Shown: positions 7,096 to 17,500 of the stretch, piece after piece
How positions within the stretch are numbered: the stretch's first letter is position 1
How the letters are laid out: every line of letters begins with the position of its first letter
NCBI GenBank assembly: GCA_964411505.1
Contig: CAYPLH010000030.1
Coordinates: 1-46,850 of the forward strand
DNA: 46,850 nt
Source of the DNA: CAYPLH01 sp964411505
GTDB taxonomy: Bacteria; Bacillota; Clostridia; CAYPLH01; DUMO01
Reading direction: 5' to 3'
Notes under the pieces: model-generated
The model's input: only the letters and a program-made list of their open reading frames with translations
Databases searched by the model: none
What the model was told of the DNA's origin: nothing
Program-made: the position numbers and the translations under genes

Positions 7096-8832
7096 ATGAA
7101 TAAAAACGAAATAGAAATCTATCAAGCTATGGAGCCAATTCAATATATCTGGGAGGATTTGCTATCTCAAAAAGAAGATGCCACAATATTTCAGACCTTT
7201 GCCTGGAACAGATCCTGGGTCAACCATTTAATGCAAAATGACATGGAAATATTTATCATGGCGTTCAAAAGTAATAATATATATCTAGGAATTTTACCTC
7301 TACTTCGTGTAAGTGTCTATAATTATCATGCATCTTATAGCTATAAAATTCTACGGTTTATTGGTTATCCTGATTTTGATTATACCGATATGATATGCAC
7401 AAATAAAAATTTGGCAAAGGTTGTATCTATGTGGGAATTATGGCTTGAGGAGAACAAGAATGAATGGGACGTTTTGTTTTTATCGGATGTCAATGAAACG
7501 TCCCGGTTTCATACAGAACTGGAAAACATCACAAACAAGATGTATAGCGTGAAAGATTATACCAAGTGTAACTATGTTTATCCCAGTAAGGAATATAAAG
7601 AATATTTAACTAAGCTTGGGCGCAATACAAGATCACATATTATTCGCAGTATGCGCAAGGTTGAAAACGAATATGTGATAAAGGATGAAGCGTCCGATAA
7701 ACTTGAAATATTTATTAAACTACATCAAATGCGATGGAATAATATCAACGAACCAGGTGTATTCGACGAGGACAGAAAAATTGAATTTCACCGTGAAATT
7801 GTACGAAATGATCCCACACATACGAAAATTAAAATTCTTTATAAAGAGAATAAACCTATAGCCGCCTTTTACTTATTCGAGTATAATAACAGAGTTTTTT
7901 ATTACCTGTCAGGCTTAGATCCCACAGATAGTCATCTGTCTGCCGGCACGGTTCTTATGATGGATACAATTCAACAAGCGTTCAAAAAAAATAAAACGGT
8001 GGACTTATTAAGAGGCAATCAACCATACAAAACCAGCTATGCAAATCAGTCCTTTTATAACACGTCTTTTCTGGCTGCGTGTGATGAAAGTGTACTGCAT
8101 TACGTTATGGAGGAAGAAAAATCTGTGCGGACTAGGCTTACTTTGTCCAACTTAAAAAAAAATATGAAAAATACAGCATTTAACAATATAAGGCGGTTGC
8201 CTGTGAACAAGGGTGACAGGGTATTGATTATTGCGCCGCATTTTGATGATGAAGTAATAGGTTGCGGTGAACTGATATGCCAGCAGTGCCTGTTGGGCAA
8301 TCCATGTGACGTCTTATATCTAACAGATGGGACAGCGTCGCATTTATCCAATATCCATCCGAATAAGTTGTTTTCTGTAAGGAAAAAGGAAGCGGAAGCA
8401 TCAAAAATTCATCTGGGTAACTTCCAAATGCACTGTCTGGGATTCCCTGACGGTTTACTATCCAGAACCCGGGGTGTGGTAAAGGCGATTGAGAATTTTG
8501 TTAACGGCAAAAAGTATGATTACATATTCTGTCCGCCGCCAGATGATATTCACCCTGATCATAGTTTTGCGTGTGAAACGGTATTGCAGTTACGGGATGT
8601 ACAAATGAAATCAACAATTTGCCTGTATGAAATTTTAATGCCTTTAAAAGAAGCCAATGCGTTTTTAGAATTGGAACAGTACGAAAAAGTGATGAACGCT
8701 ACGAAATGCCATGCAAGTCAGTTGGGAGACTTAGATTACCCCAGAATAATGGATAACAAAAGTTCGATTAGAGGAAAACAGCTTGGTATGAATAGATGTA
8801 TGGTGTTTAAGATGCTACCTGAGCAGCTTTAG
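7096..8832 (+). CDS. Fusion protein: BioF2/FemAB-like acyltransferase + PIG-L (LmbE) deacetylase
   Basis: Two enzymes in one 578-aa chain. Residues ~1-345 resemble GNAT-fold BioF2/FemAB-type N-acyltransferases (GRNTRSHIIRSMRK, KLHQMRWNN, FYYLSGLD, LLRGNQPYKTSY). Residues ~370-578 are a PIG-L/LmbE zinc deacetylase: PHFDDE at 381-386 is the PHPDDE metal motif with Pro changed to Phe, and HPDH at 486-489 supplies the second metal/catalytic pair. Such deacetylases remove acetyl from GlcNAc-type sugars in mycothiol and several glycosylated antibiotics. The pairing suggests deacetylation followed by re-acylation of an amino sugar on the product (inference). ATG 7096 follows TAGGAG. Both active-site motifs look intact. 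Confidence 0.85.
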   Translation: MNKNEIEIYQAMEPIQYIWEDLLSQKEDATIFQTFAWNRSWVNHLMQNDMEIFIMAFKSNNIYLGILPLLRVSVYNYHASYSYKILRFIGYPDFDYTDMICTNKNLAKVVSMWELWLEENKNEWDVLFLSDVNETSRFHTELENITNKMYSVKDYTKCNYVYPSKEYKEYLTKLGRNTRSHIIRSMRKVENEYVIKDEASDKLEIFIKLHQMRWNNINEPGVFDEDRKIEFHREIVRNDPTHTKIKILYKENKPIAAFYLFEYNNRVFYYLSGLDPTDSHLSAGTVLMMDTIQQAFKKNKTVDLLRGNQPYKTSYANQSFYNTSFLAACDESVLHYVMEEEKSVRTRLTLSNLKKNMKNTAFNNIRRLPVNKGDRVLIIAPHFDDEVIGCGELICQQCLLGNPCDVLYLTDGTASHLSNIHPNKLFSVRKKEAEASKIHLGNFQMHCLGFPDGLLSRTRGVVKAIENFVNGKKYDYIFCPPPDDIHPDHSFACETVLQLRDVQMKSTICLYEILMPLKEANAFLELEQYEKVMNATKCHASQLGDLDYPRIMDNKSSIRGKQLGMNRCMVFKMLPEQL

Positions 8833-8870
8833 CATTATTTTATTCAAATAAAAAGATAGGGGCAAATGAA

Positions 8871-10781
8871 TTGAAAACAGGATATTATTTATCTGCTTAT
8901 ATTGAAATAAATGAAAATGGATATATTTTTGGCAAAGCCCAGAGGCACGACCAGAACATGTCATTATGGTATGTGAAAGGCAACGTTATTTCCTTAGTAC
9001 GCTACTGGGAATTGGAAAGAATTACTTATTTAAAGCAGTGTCATCTACCATTCCAGAATATCAGTTACGCCTACGATTTTATTGAAAGGCTGCTTGCTGA
9101 ATGCAATATTTCTTTTGTCGATATTCTGGAAGTATGGGGATGCCCGGAGCTTTTTAAATATAAGCAAATTCATTTGCCGGATCAGTACCAAAAATACACA
9201 GTGCACAGCTTAAACCATATTGCATCTGCAGTATTTATGGATACAGACATTTTAAAAGAGAAGGCCGTATTGGCTTTGGCAGTAGATTTGGATTCAGATA
9301 CGGTTGCAGACGATGACGCTTATTCCAAAACAAGCTATACAGGCTGTATTTTCAAAAATAACGAAATGAAGTTATTTCCTATTGAGTCTCCGGCGATTTT
9401 ATGGCATTCGGCCGCAGTTCGCACAGGCTTGAAAGAAGGCACCTTAATGGCTCTGGGAACGGCTATGAATACGGTGTTCAAAGAGCCTCTTATTAATCTA
9501 GATTTAAGAATATATAAAAATGATTACTCTCTTACATATAAAATATTTAACACCTTTGATGCGATTATAAGAAGACCGGATTCAATTCATGATTATCTGG
9601 ATGCATATGACAATCATTTCAGTGCGGAAGAAAATTTAATTAGTGCTCTGATTAAAAACATATCTGCCGTGTCCGTATCCCTTATGGAGCGGAATGTACA
9701 AAACGCGGTAGAATGCTATGCCCTGGATCCGGCTGAGACTTGTCTTGCCATAGCAGGGGGTTTCGGGCTGAATTGCCCCTGCAATTCATTTTTAATGCAA
9801 AAGTTTCATTTCTATAGGTTTATGGCCCCCCCCTGCATTAATGATGGAGGACAATCCCTAGGGATGGCGCTGCTTTATTTTTACATGAAGCTTGGCCAGT
9901 TTAACTTCAAGCTAAACCATGCTTTCCACGGCAGAAGCAGTCTCAATGGCCTGAATACACTGATGCACAACGAACATTTTCAACATTATATCGAAGAAAT
10001 AAGTGAATTTGAAGCGGATCAGGCCGTTTGCGATATGATGGAGGGGCCAATTGTTTGGTTTGAAGGAAATGCAGAAATCGGTCCGCGTGCACTGGGACAC
10101 AGAAGTATATTTATTGATCCAAGATGGGACAAATTCAAAGATAAGTTAAATAAAATAAAACAAAGGCAGGACTGGCGGCCTGTGGCACCCATTGTTTTAG
10201 AAGAAGATATGAGTGATTGGTTTAAGGACGCATATCCGTCTCCTTTTATGCTCCATACGTTTGCGATTCAGGATGGTAAGGAAAAGTTGATACCGGCTGT
10301 TTTACATTTAGACAAATCAGCGAGAGTGCAAACCATAAATAAAAACGCCGGAAGCTATATGAAGATATATGAACTTCTTTTAGCTTTTAAAGAAAAAACA
10401 GGCATCCCTGTTATTGGAAACACATCCCTGAACGACCGGGGAGAGCCGATACTGGACAGTGTGGAACAGGCGGTTGATTTTGCGTTGAAGAAGAAAGTAC
10501 GTACGGTATACTTTGATGGAAATAGAATTAGGTTAAAAATGGATATGACTTATACCCCCTGTGCTTTTAAAAGCCAATACCCTCCTATGGGATGCCCTAA
10601 AAAAGAATTGGAACAACTTAGGCAAGCCAAAAATCCACATAATATAACTACGGAAAGTGTTCTTTTATATTATCAATCAGGGCAAAACGAGCAGTATGAT
10701 TTGAAAAACTGGGAAGATGCTGTGATGATTGAGAAATATAAGGAGCACTTGGTTAAAAAATATGGTCCCGAGGTTTTATAA
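8871..10781 (+). CDS. Carbamoyltransferase (NodU/CmcH/TobZ family), divergent Kae1-like domain
   Basis: Family enzymes use carbamoyl phosphate and ATP to make carbamoyl adenylate in the C-terminal YrdC-like domain and pass it to a hydroxyl in the Kae1-like domain. The C-terminal part is well kept: EIGPRALGHRS (GPRALG at 404-409), RPVAPIVLEE, SARVQTI, NTSLNDRGEPI. The N-terminal part is unusual: the HHxAHAASA motif is HSLNHIASA, so the second His is Ser, and the IDGxGD motif is replaced by VDLDSD. This may change acceptor or metal use, or the partner could be the canonical copy at 19573. The TTG start at 8871 follows ATAGGGGC. A run of eight C at 9826-9833 lies inside, but the frame is intact. 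Length 636 aa. Confidence 0.85.
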   Translation: MKTGYYLSAYIEINENGYIFGKAQRHDQNMSLWYVKGNVISLVRYWELERITYLKQCHLPFQNISYAYDFIERLLAECNISFVDILEVWGCPELFKYKQIHLPDQYQKYTVHSLNHIASAVFMDTDILKEKAVLALAVDLDSDTVADDDAYSKTSYTGCIFKNNEMKLFPIESPAILWHSAAVRTGLKEGTLMALGTAMNTVFKEPLINLDLRIYKNDYSLTYKIFNTFDAIIRRPDSIHDYLDAYDNHFSAEENLISALIKNISAVSVSLMERNVQNAVECYALDPAETCLAIAGGFGLNCPCNSFLMQKFHFYRFMAPPCINDGGQSLGMALLYFYMKLGQFNFKLNHAFHGRSSLNGLNTLMHNEHFQHYIEEISEFEADQAVCDMMEGPIVWFEGNAEIGPRALGHRSIFIDPRWDKFKDKLNKIKQRQDWRPVAPIVLEEDMSDWFKDAYPSPFMLHTFAIQDGKEKLIPAVLHLDKSARVQTINKNAGSYMKIYELLLAFKEKTGIPVIGNTSLNDRGEPILDSVEQAVDFALKKKVRTVYFDGNRIRLKMDMTYTPCAFKSQYPPMGCPKKELEQLRQAKNPHNITTESVLLYYQSGQNEQYDLKNWEDAVMIEKYKEHLVKKYGPEVL

Positions 10782-10824
10782 ACTGCCGCAGGAAAAATCG
10801 GTTTTTTCTAGGAAAGGAATACAT

Positions 10825-11556
10825 ATGATTGATTTATCAAAAACATACCTGCTTACATTTGAAATAGGCAGTGAGTGCAATTTAACAAAGCAACACAGCA
10901 AATGCCCAATTAATAAAAGAAAATACAAATGTACATCTTATGGGTCTCTTCGGGTCGATGATATCATTAGATTAATTGATGAAGCTATGGATTTGGGGTT
11001 TCATGGGTATATTGCTTTCCATTATTACAATGAACCGCTTTTATATCGTGACAAGATAGAAAAAGTTATGGATAAGCGTCCGGATTGTAAGTACTTGCTG
11101 TGGACGAATGGTCTGCTGTTTTCAAGGAACATACAGGATAATGAAATTATACAGCGTATGTCACAGGTGGTTATTACCTGCTATGATAAAGCCAATATGC
11201 CCTTTTTTATGGGATTAAAAAAACACTATAATAATATTGAAATCCAGGAATGGGAACTGGATGAACGTCTGGTCATTTACGAGGAAACGTATAAAAATGA
11301 ATTGGGATGTAAGAAAGTGCAATTTGAATTTCCGATCGATTTTTATGGAAATGTTCATTTGTGCTGCTATGACTGGAACAATGAATATGAACTGGGAAAT
11401 GTTTTTAAAAACGGACTAACGGAAATTGTGGAAAGCAGCCGTTATCAAAATCTTTTAAGCCAATGTAAAAACCGTTTACTGGATTATAAAGTTTGCCCGG
11501 ATATATGTACCCGTTGCAGATATCCCTGGATTTGGAAGGTGCTCGAGGTTGAATAG
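10825..11556 (+). CDS. SPASM-domain protein of the radical SAM superfamily with non-canonical N-terminal cysteines
   Basis: The ATG at 10825 follows AGGAAAGGA and gives 243 aa beginning MIDLSKTYLLTFEIGSECNL. The N-terminal region has the strand-plus-CNL of radical SAM enzymes. Instead of CxxxCxxC it reads ECNLTKQHSKCPINKRKYKC, so cysteines are spaced CX8CX8C. The C-terminal ~75 residues are SPASM-like: GNVHLCCYDWN, ELGNVFKNGLTEIVE, then KVCPDICTRCRYPW, able to bind an auxiliary Fe-S cluster. It could perform AdoMet chemistry with a variant cluster, or be a non-radical binding protein. The reading frame extends upstream to 10729 inside the carbamoyltransferase but lacks a ribosome site there. 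It sits just before the large NRPS, so a modification of the peptide chain is plausible. Confidence 0.72.
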   Translation: MIDLSKTYLLTFEIGSECNLTKQHSKCPINKRKYKCTSYGSLRVDDIIRLIDEAMDLGFHGYIAFHYYNEPLLYRDKIEKVMDKRPDCKYLLWTNGLLFSRNIQDNEIIQRMSQVVITCYDKANMPFFMGLKKHYNNIEIQEWELDERLVIYEETYKNELGCKKVQFEFPIDFYGNVHLCCYDWNNEYELGNVFKNGLTEIVESSRYQNLLSQCKNRLLDYKVCPDICTRCRYPWIWKVLEVE

Positions 11557-11557
11557 A

Positions 11558-14500
11558 ATGGAAATCGCTGATATTTATGAATTGAATCCTGCCCAGTCAG
11601 GTATTTTATTTCACTGCTTAAAGGAGAGTCAGCAGAACATTTATCTTGAACAGTTTTGTTTTACTGTTCAAGATACAATCGATCCCGGAAAAGCAGAAAA
11701 AGCCTGGAATAAGGTGATTGATTCCAATGAAATTTTACGAAGTGTAGTGAAATGGAAAAAACTGAAAAAACCGCTTCTTGTCGTTTTAAAAGAAAATAAA
11801 CTGTTGGTAGCCGTCAGGCATACAGATTATGCTGAAACAATACAGGAAGCCCTTGAAAAAGAGTTCCGGCAGGGACTGGATATAGAGCGTGAAGCTATTC
11901 GGATAACCCTGTATTTTAGTGGTCAAGATACTTATATGATAATGACCAGCCATCATATTTTTCTGGATGGGTGGAGCAGCTCGATTATTATGCAGGAGTT
12001 TGAACATTTTTATAAAGGACAGCCTGTTTTAAAAGAAAACACCTACAATCATTATATGCAGTTGCTCAAGCAGCCCCGGGAGGAAAAAGAAAGATTCTGG
12101 CGGTCCCGAGTTTCAGGTATTCAGACAATGTCTTTGCCTGAAAAGCAGGCGGTAGAAACAGAACAAACAAATATATCTTATCACCAGTTTAGTGATCATG
12201 AAGTAGAACAAGTTGCAAACTTTATTAAGGGAAGTTCTTTTACTTTATCAACAATTGTTTATGCAGCATGGACTATATTTCTAGGATATTACAATGGTGA
12301 ACAGACGGTTTTTGGAGCTACAGTCTCAGGCCGAGAATATAATAATCATGTTTTTACGGATGTTGCGGGATTGCTTATTAATACATTGCCGTTTATTGGC
12401 GATGTATGTACTGATGATTCGCTTGAGGAGCTATGCGAAAAAATATGGAGAACCCAAATGGAGTCACTGGTTGAGAATGGCTCTGTTCCGCTTGAAAAAA
12501 TAACCTCATTCTATCATAAAGCTTCTGCGGAGTCCGAGCTGTTCAATACGCTGGTAGTAGTAGAAAACTACCCGGTTTATCGGGATATAGATAATCAGAT
12601 TCAGGCAGTTTATTCAGTACGAGAAAATACGCATTACGATATTACTTTGCAGGTTACGCATGCAAAAAGCATAGAAATAAAGTTGTTATCGAAGAAGCAG
12701 GCATACGATTCATCACGGCTTGCGTTAATTGGTAAAGCTTTTCAGTTTATCTTGTTTGAACTTATCGGGAATACAAAACAAAAGGTAGACCATGTTTATA
12801 CAAAAGTACAAAGCCTATTGCCGGCTGGTACAGACATTACCATTGCGTCTTCTTTTATTGGTGAACCTGTGGAAAAAACAATGGTGGCACAGCTTGCTGC
12901 ATGGGGTAAAAATAGTACTGTGCAGTTCCGCCCTCTCAAAGCATATTGCATTGATCAGCTTAGGGATTTGGCTGCGGCCTCCAGGGGCGGCAGAACGAAT
13001 ATTTTTATTTTACGGATGGATGATTTGGCTGACCATGGCAGGAATATAGAAAAGCAAATGGATGCACTGTCATTTATTAAAAGGCAATTGCATCATATTT
13101 TGTTGAACACCGAATGGAAAAATAAAACAATATTTTGCATTATACCGTCCGACATGCAGTATGTAAATAATGAACAATTACATGCAGCATTAAACCACTT
13201 GGAAAATGAAATATACAGCATAACAAAAGGGCATCCTGCTATATATGCAATAAATTTATCTGCATACATAACAAATGAATCTGCCGAATCCATCTATAAT
13301 ATGCAAACGATGGATCAATTTAATATGCCCTATACAGAGCAATATTATGATAAGATAGGCGCTTCGCTAGCTCGCGTTATCCTATCGTTCTATGGGCATA
13401 AATTTAAAGTAATTGTAACAGATTGCGATAATACTCTGTGGAATGGTGTATGTGGCGAGGGTGATGTTCAAGTTGATTTGGCGTCACAAGAAACGCAGAA
13501 GTTTTTGCTTGCAATGAAAAAGAAAGGATTTCTGTTATGTATTGCAAGTAAAAATGAAGAAGAGGATGTATGGAAAGTATTTTTGCAAAATCAAGACATG
13601 ATTTTGCAAAAAGATGATTTTACTGCATGGCATATCAATTGGAATCCTAAATATCAGTCCATGTTGTCGTTTGCCGAAGAATTAAACTTAGCGGTTGATA
13701 GTTTTATATTTATGGATGATAACATTACAGAATGTGTTGAAATGCTGAAGAAATTACCCCAGATATTCACTTTATTTATGCCAAGTGCGGCGGAAAAAAG
13801 AAGGGCGCTGCTCCATAATATCTGGGCTTTTGATAAATTGGGTATTCAAGAAGATGATAAGTACAGGGGACAGTATTATAAGGATGAAAACAATAGAAAA
13901 TCTTTGCGCCAATTTTACAATAATGATGATTCGTACTTACAATCATTGCAATTAAAAGTCGACATTCATGAAACATTGCCTGTGGAGGGCAAAAGGATTA
14001 TTGACCTGAGTATGCGCGTATCACAATTTACAAACCAGCCAGGTAAGATGGAATTCGAGTCGGGAAAATCAAGCGGAAATTATACTTGGAGTATTTATTT
14101 AGAGGATATTGTAGGCAGCTATGGAATGATTGGCGGCGCCCGATTCCATATAAAGCAGGAAAAAGTACTGGTAGTGGATCGTTTTTTTCTGAGTTGCCGT
14201 GCATTGGATCGGAATATAGAATACTTTTTCCTTCAGAGTATCATGGAAACATTTCCACATGTGCCGTACATTACAATTCCTTATACTAAGACGAATAGGA
14301 ATGCTCCTTTCCTATCTTATTTAGAACAATTGCAGATGCTGCAGGATAAGTATGTCCCCTTTAGCCAGATTGCGGACATGATTTTAGAAAGATGCAGTAT
14401 GATAACAAAAACCAAATGTGGGGAAATGAGTCCGCGAGAGGCAGAAACAGTCTATAATGAAATTGCAGAATCAACACAAAACACGGTTGCTAAAATTGAC

Positions 14501-17500
14501 TTGCCCGAAGTCTACCTTGCCGCGTTACAGGGAAACTGCAATGAAAAATACCTGTTGGCTGTAAACTATATACAGAACATACCTGTCATGCATGTACGCA
14601 ATGGCGCTTCTGACGTCTGCCATATAGAAGATGATATTTTTGCGGCACTTCAGCAGATGTGGGTGGATATAATAGGTTCTGGTGATTTTTCGCAAACCGA
14701 TACGTTTTTTATGGCCGGAGGGACCTCCATACAGGCAGCTATATTAACTGGCCGCATAAACGACCGGTTCGGGAGTAGGCTTTTATTGTCGGACATTTTA
14801 ATACATAATACATTAGAAAGCCAGTCTGCACTGATTCGGAAAAGCATAAATGAAGTTGATTCTGCATCGGCAGAAAACGCTGTTCGGCAGCTTCCTGACG
14901 AAGTCCCGTTGCTTGCATATCAAAATGGAATTTATATTTCGCACAATCATTATCCGGATTCACTGGTTTATAACCATCCGATAGTGTATTGCTTTAAAAC
15001 TCCTTTGGACAGGGAGCGTTTGGATAAAGCAGTGACAGCCCTAATAAATAAATACGACATTTTGCGCCTATCTATACACGTGGATGGAAGCGAAATTGTA
15101 CAGCGTATACAGTCAAATCTGCCGTTTACAATCCAGTATTATAATTGGCCTGAGGTTGGTATGCAAACTATAGGCAAAGAGTTAGTAAAGCTTATAGAAC
15201 CCTTTGATTTAAGTCAGACGCCATTATTTAGAATGCGTATTATTGAAATCGATAAAGCCCAAACAGTTTTGTTTTTTGATATTCACCATATCATCATGGA
15301 TGGTATTTCTTTGCAGGTGTTAATTGAAGAATTTGAACGGTATTACAATGGCGGTATTGCAGAACAGCAAGGATTTCCATTTCGGAAATATGTTTTGGAG
15401 AAGAATGATTTAATTGCCAGCCCTATGCACAAAAAAGCATTTGACTATTGGGATAATCAATTGGCCGACAGTGAGTTGTTTACAAAACTGCCATATGGCT
15501 CAAGTACAGTGCAAGCAAAAGCGAGTATACAAGCTGGTCTGACAGTTAAAAGCGGTTTAACCAGTGAAGAGATGCAGAAAATAAAAGAAATTGCGCTAGC
15601 ACATAACACAACCGTGTTTTCCTTTTTTATGGCAGCTTTTGGTGTTCTTATCAGTACCGTCAGCAGGAAGGATACAGTTTGTATCGGAACGCCGCTACAG
15701 ATGCGCGATCAAATTGAAACAGAACGCTCTGTAGGGTTTTATATCAATTCATTGCCCATAAAAGTTGCAGTACAGTCCGTTCCTAATTTTGTGTCATTGC
15801 TCCAGCAGGTAAGCAATACAGTAGCGGATGCAATAAAACATAAAAACTACTGTCAGGGAATCACATCTAAAAATTCAGACAGGCAATTGTATAATATCAT
15901 GCTTGTTTACCATGATTTTGGTAACCGTCCGCTTACTTTAAATGGTAGCACAGGCGAACAGGTGGAATTAAAAAATGGCTTCTCGGAATTTGACCTTAGC
16001 CTGATTGTGGCGAACCACACAGAAGGCGTAACACTGGAAATTGAATATAAAAGTTCAGTATTGGAATATGCAGAAGCTCGGATGCTGATGAATTGTTATA
16101 CGACATTAATTAGGCAACTATGTCTTAATCCCCATCTGTGCATAAATGATTTGACTTTATGCACGAATGAAGAAAAAAATGCAATGCTTTCTCTTTCGCG
16201 AGGAAAAAAAGAGAAGTATAAACAGCTTACGCTGTATGATTTATTTGAGCAGCAATGCAAAAAGACACCGGATAATACCGCATTGTTCTTTGAAAAACAG
16301 TGTTTAACTTATTTTGAACTATATTCACTGGTTCAACAGTATGTGGAAAGGATACGTTTGCAGGAGGATATAAGAAATCGCACGGTGGCATTACTCATGG
16401 GTACATCAGTGGAGCAAGTGGCTGTTATATTGGCTATATGGAAGTGCGGTGGGGCATATGTGCCCATACATACCGGTTCACCCAGGCTTAGGGTCAAAGA
16501 ATTGATGAAAAAAAGTCGCGCTTCCTGGTTAATAGCCGACCCGATTTTTCAGAATCAATATGAGGATATTTTACAAATTTATATAGATCAGGTTAAACCC
16601 GTAGCTATAACTGGAGCTAGGACTCCATGTGCGATTGACAGGAATAATCTGGCTTACATCATTTTTACATCCGGTACAACAGGGGAACCCAAAGGGGTGC
16701 AGATTAGCCATGCGTCTATAGCAAATGCAATACAATGGCGTAAAAAATACTACCGGATGTCGGAAAAAGACCGGTGTATACAACTTTTCAATTATGCTTT
16801 TGACGGATTTCTTACAAGTGTATTCACTCCGCTGATTTCCGGAGCGTCTCTGTTGCTGTGCTCTGACGATAAGATACATAATGTGGAAATGCTATGCAGC
16901 TATATAGCAAATAACAATATTACCCATTTTATTTGTGTGCCAACACTGTATAAAGAAATTATTGAATTCATCACAGAAGAACAGGTACCTTCGCTGCAAA
17001 CGGTTGTATTGGCAGGGGAAGTTGTTTCTACGCTTCTGGTGGAAAAAAGCTGTAGTAGGTTACCCAGAGTAAATTTGTGCAATGAATATGGACCTACGGA
17101 AAACAGTGTGGTATCGTCTGCCAGGCAGCATCTGCAGCCATCGCAAAAAATATCCGCGGGAAACGCTATTGATAACACGGATATATACGTTTTAAGCCCA
17201 TCGCAGCAGCTTTTACCGCAGGGGTTTTATGGAGAAATTTATCTCGGGGGCTCCGGGCTTAGTTTAGGATACATTGATGAAAAGAATGACGACAGCTTCA
17301 TCGAAACGTCATGCGGAAGACTGTATCGGACAGGCGATATTGGGAGATGGAACTTCTGCAATGAGCTGGAAATTTTGGGCCGATACAATCGACAAGTAAA
17401 ATGGCATGGGTACCGGATAGACTTGGAGGAGATCGACCAGGTTATTAACCGCATACCTAAAGTAATAGATGTAAAAACAGTTTTTATGGAGGCAAGTGAG

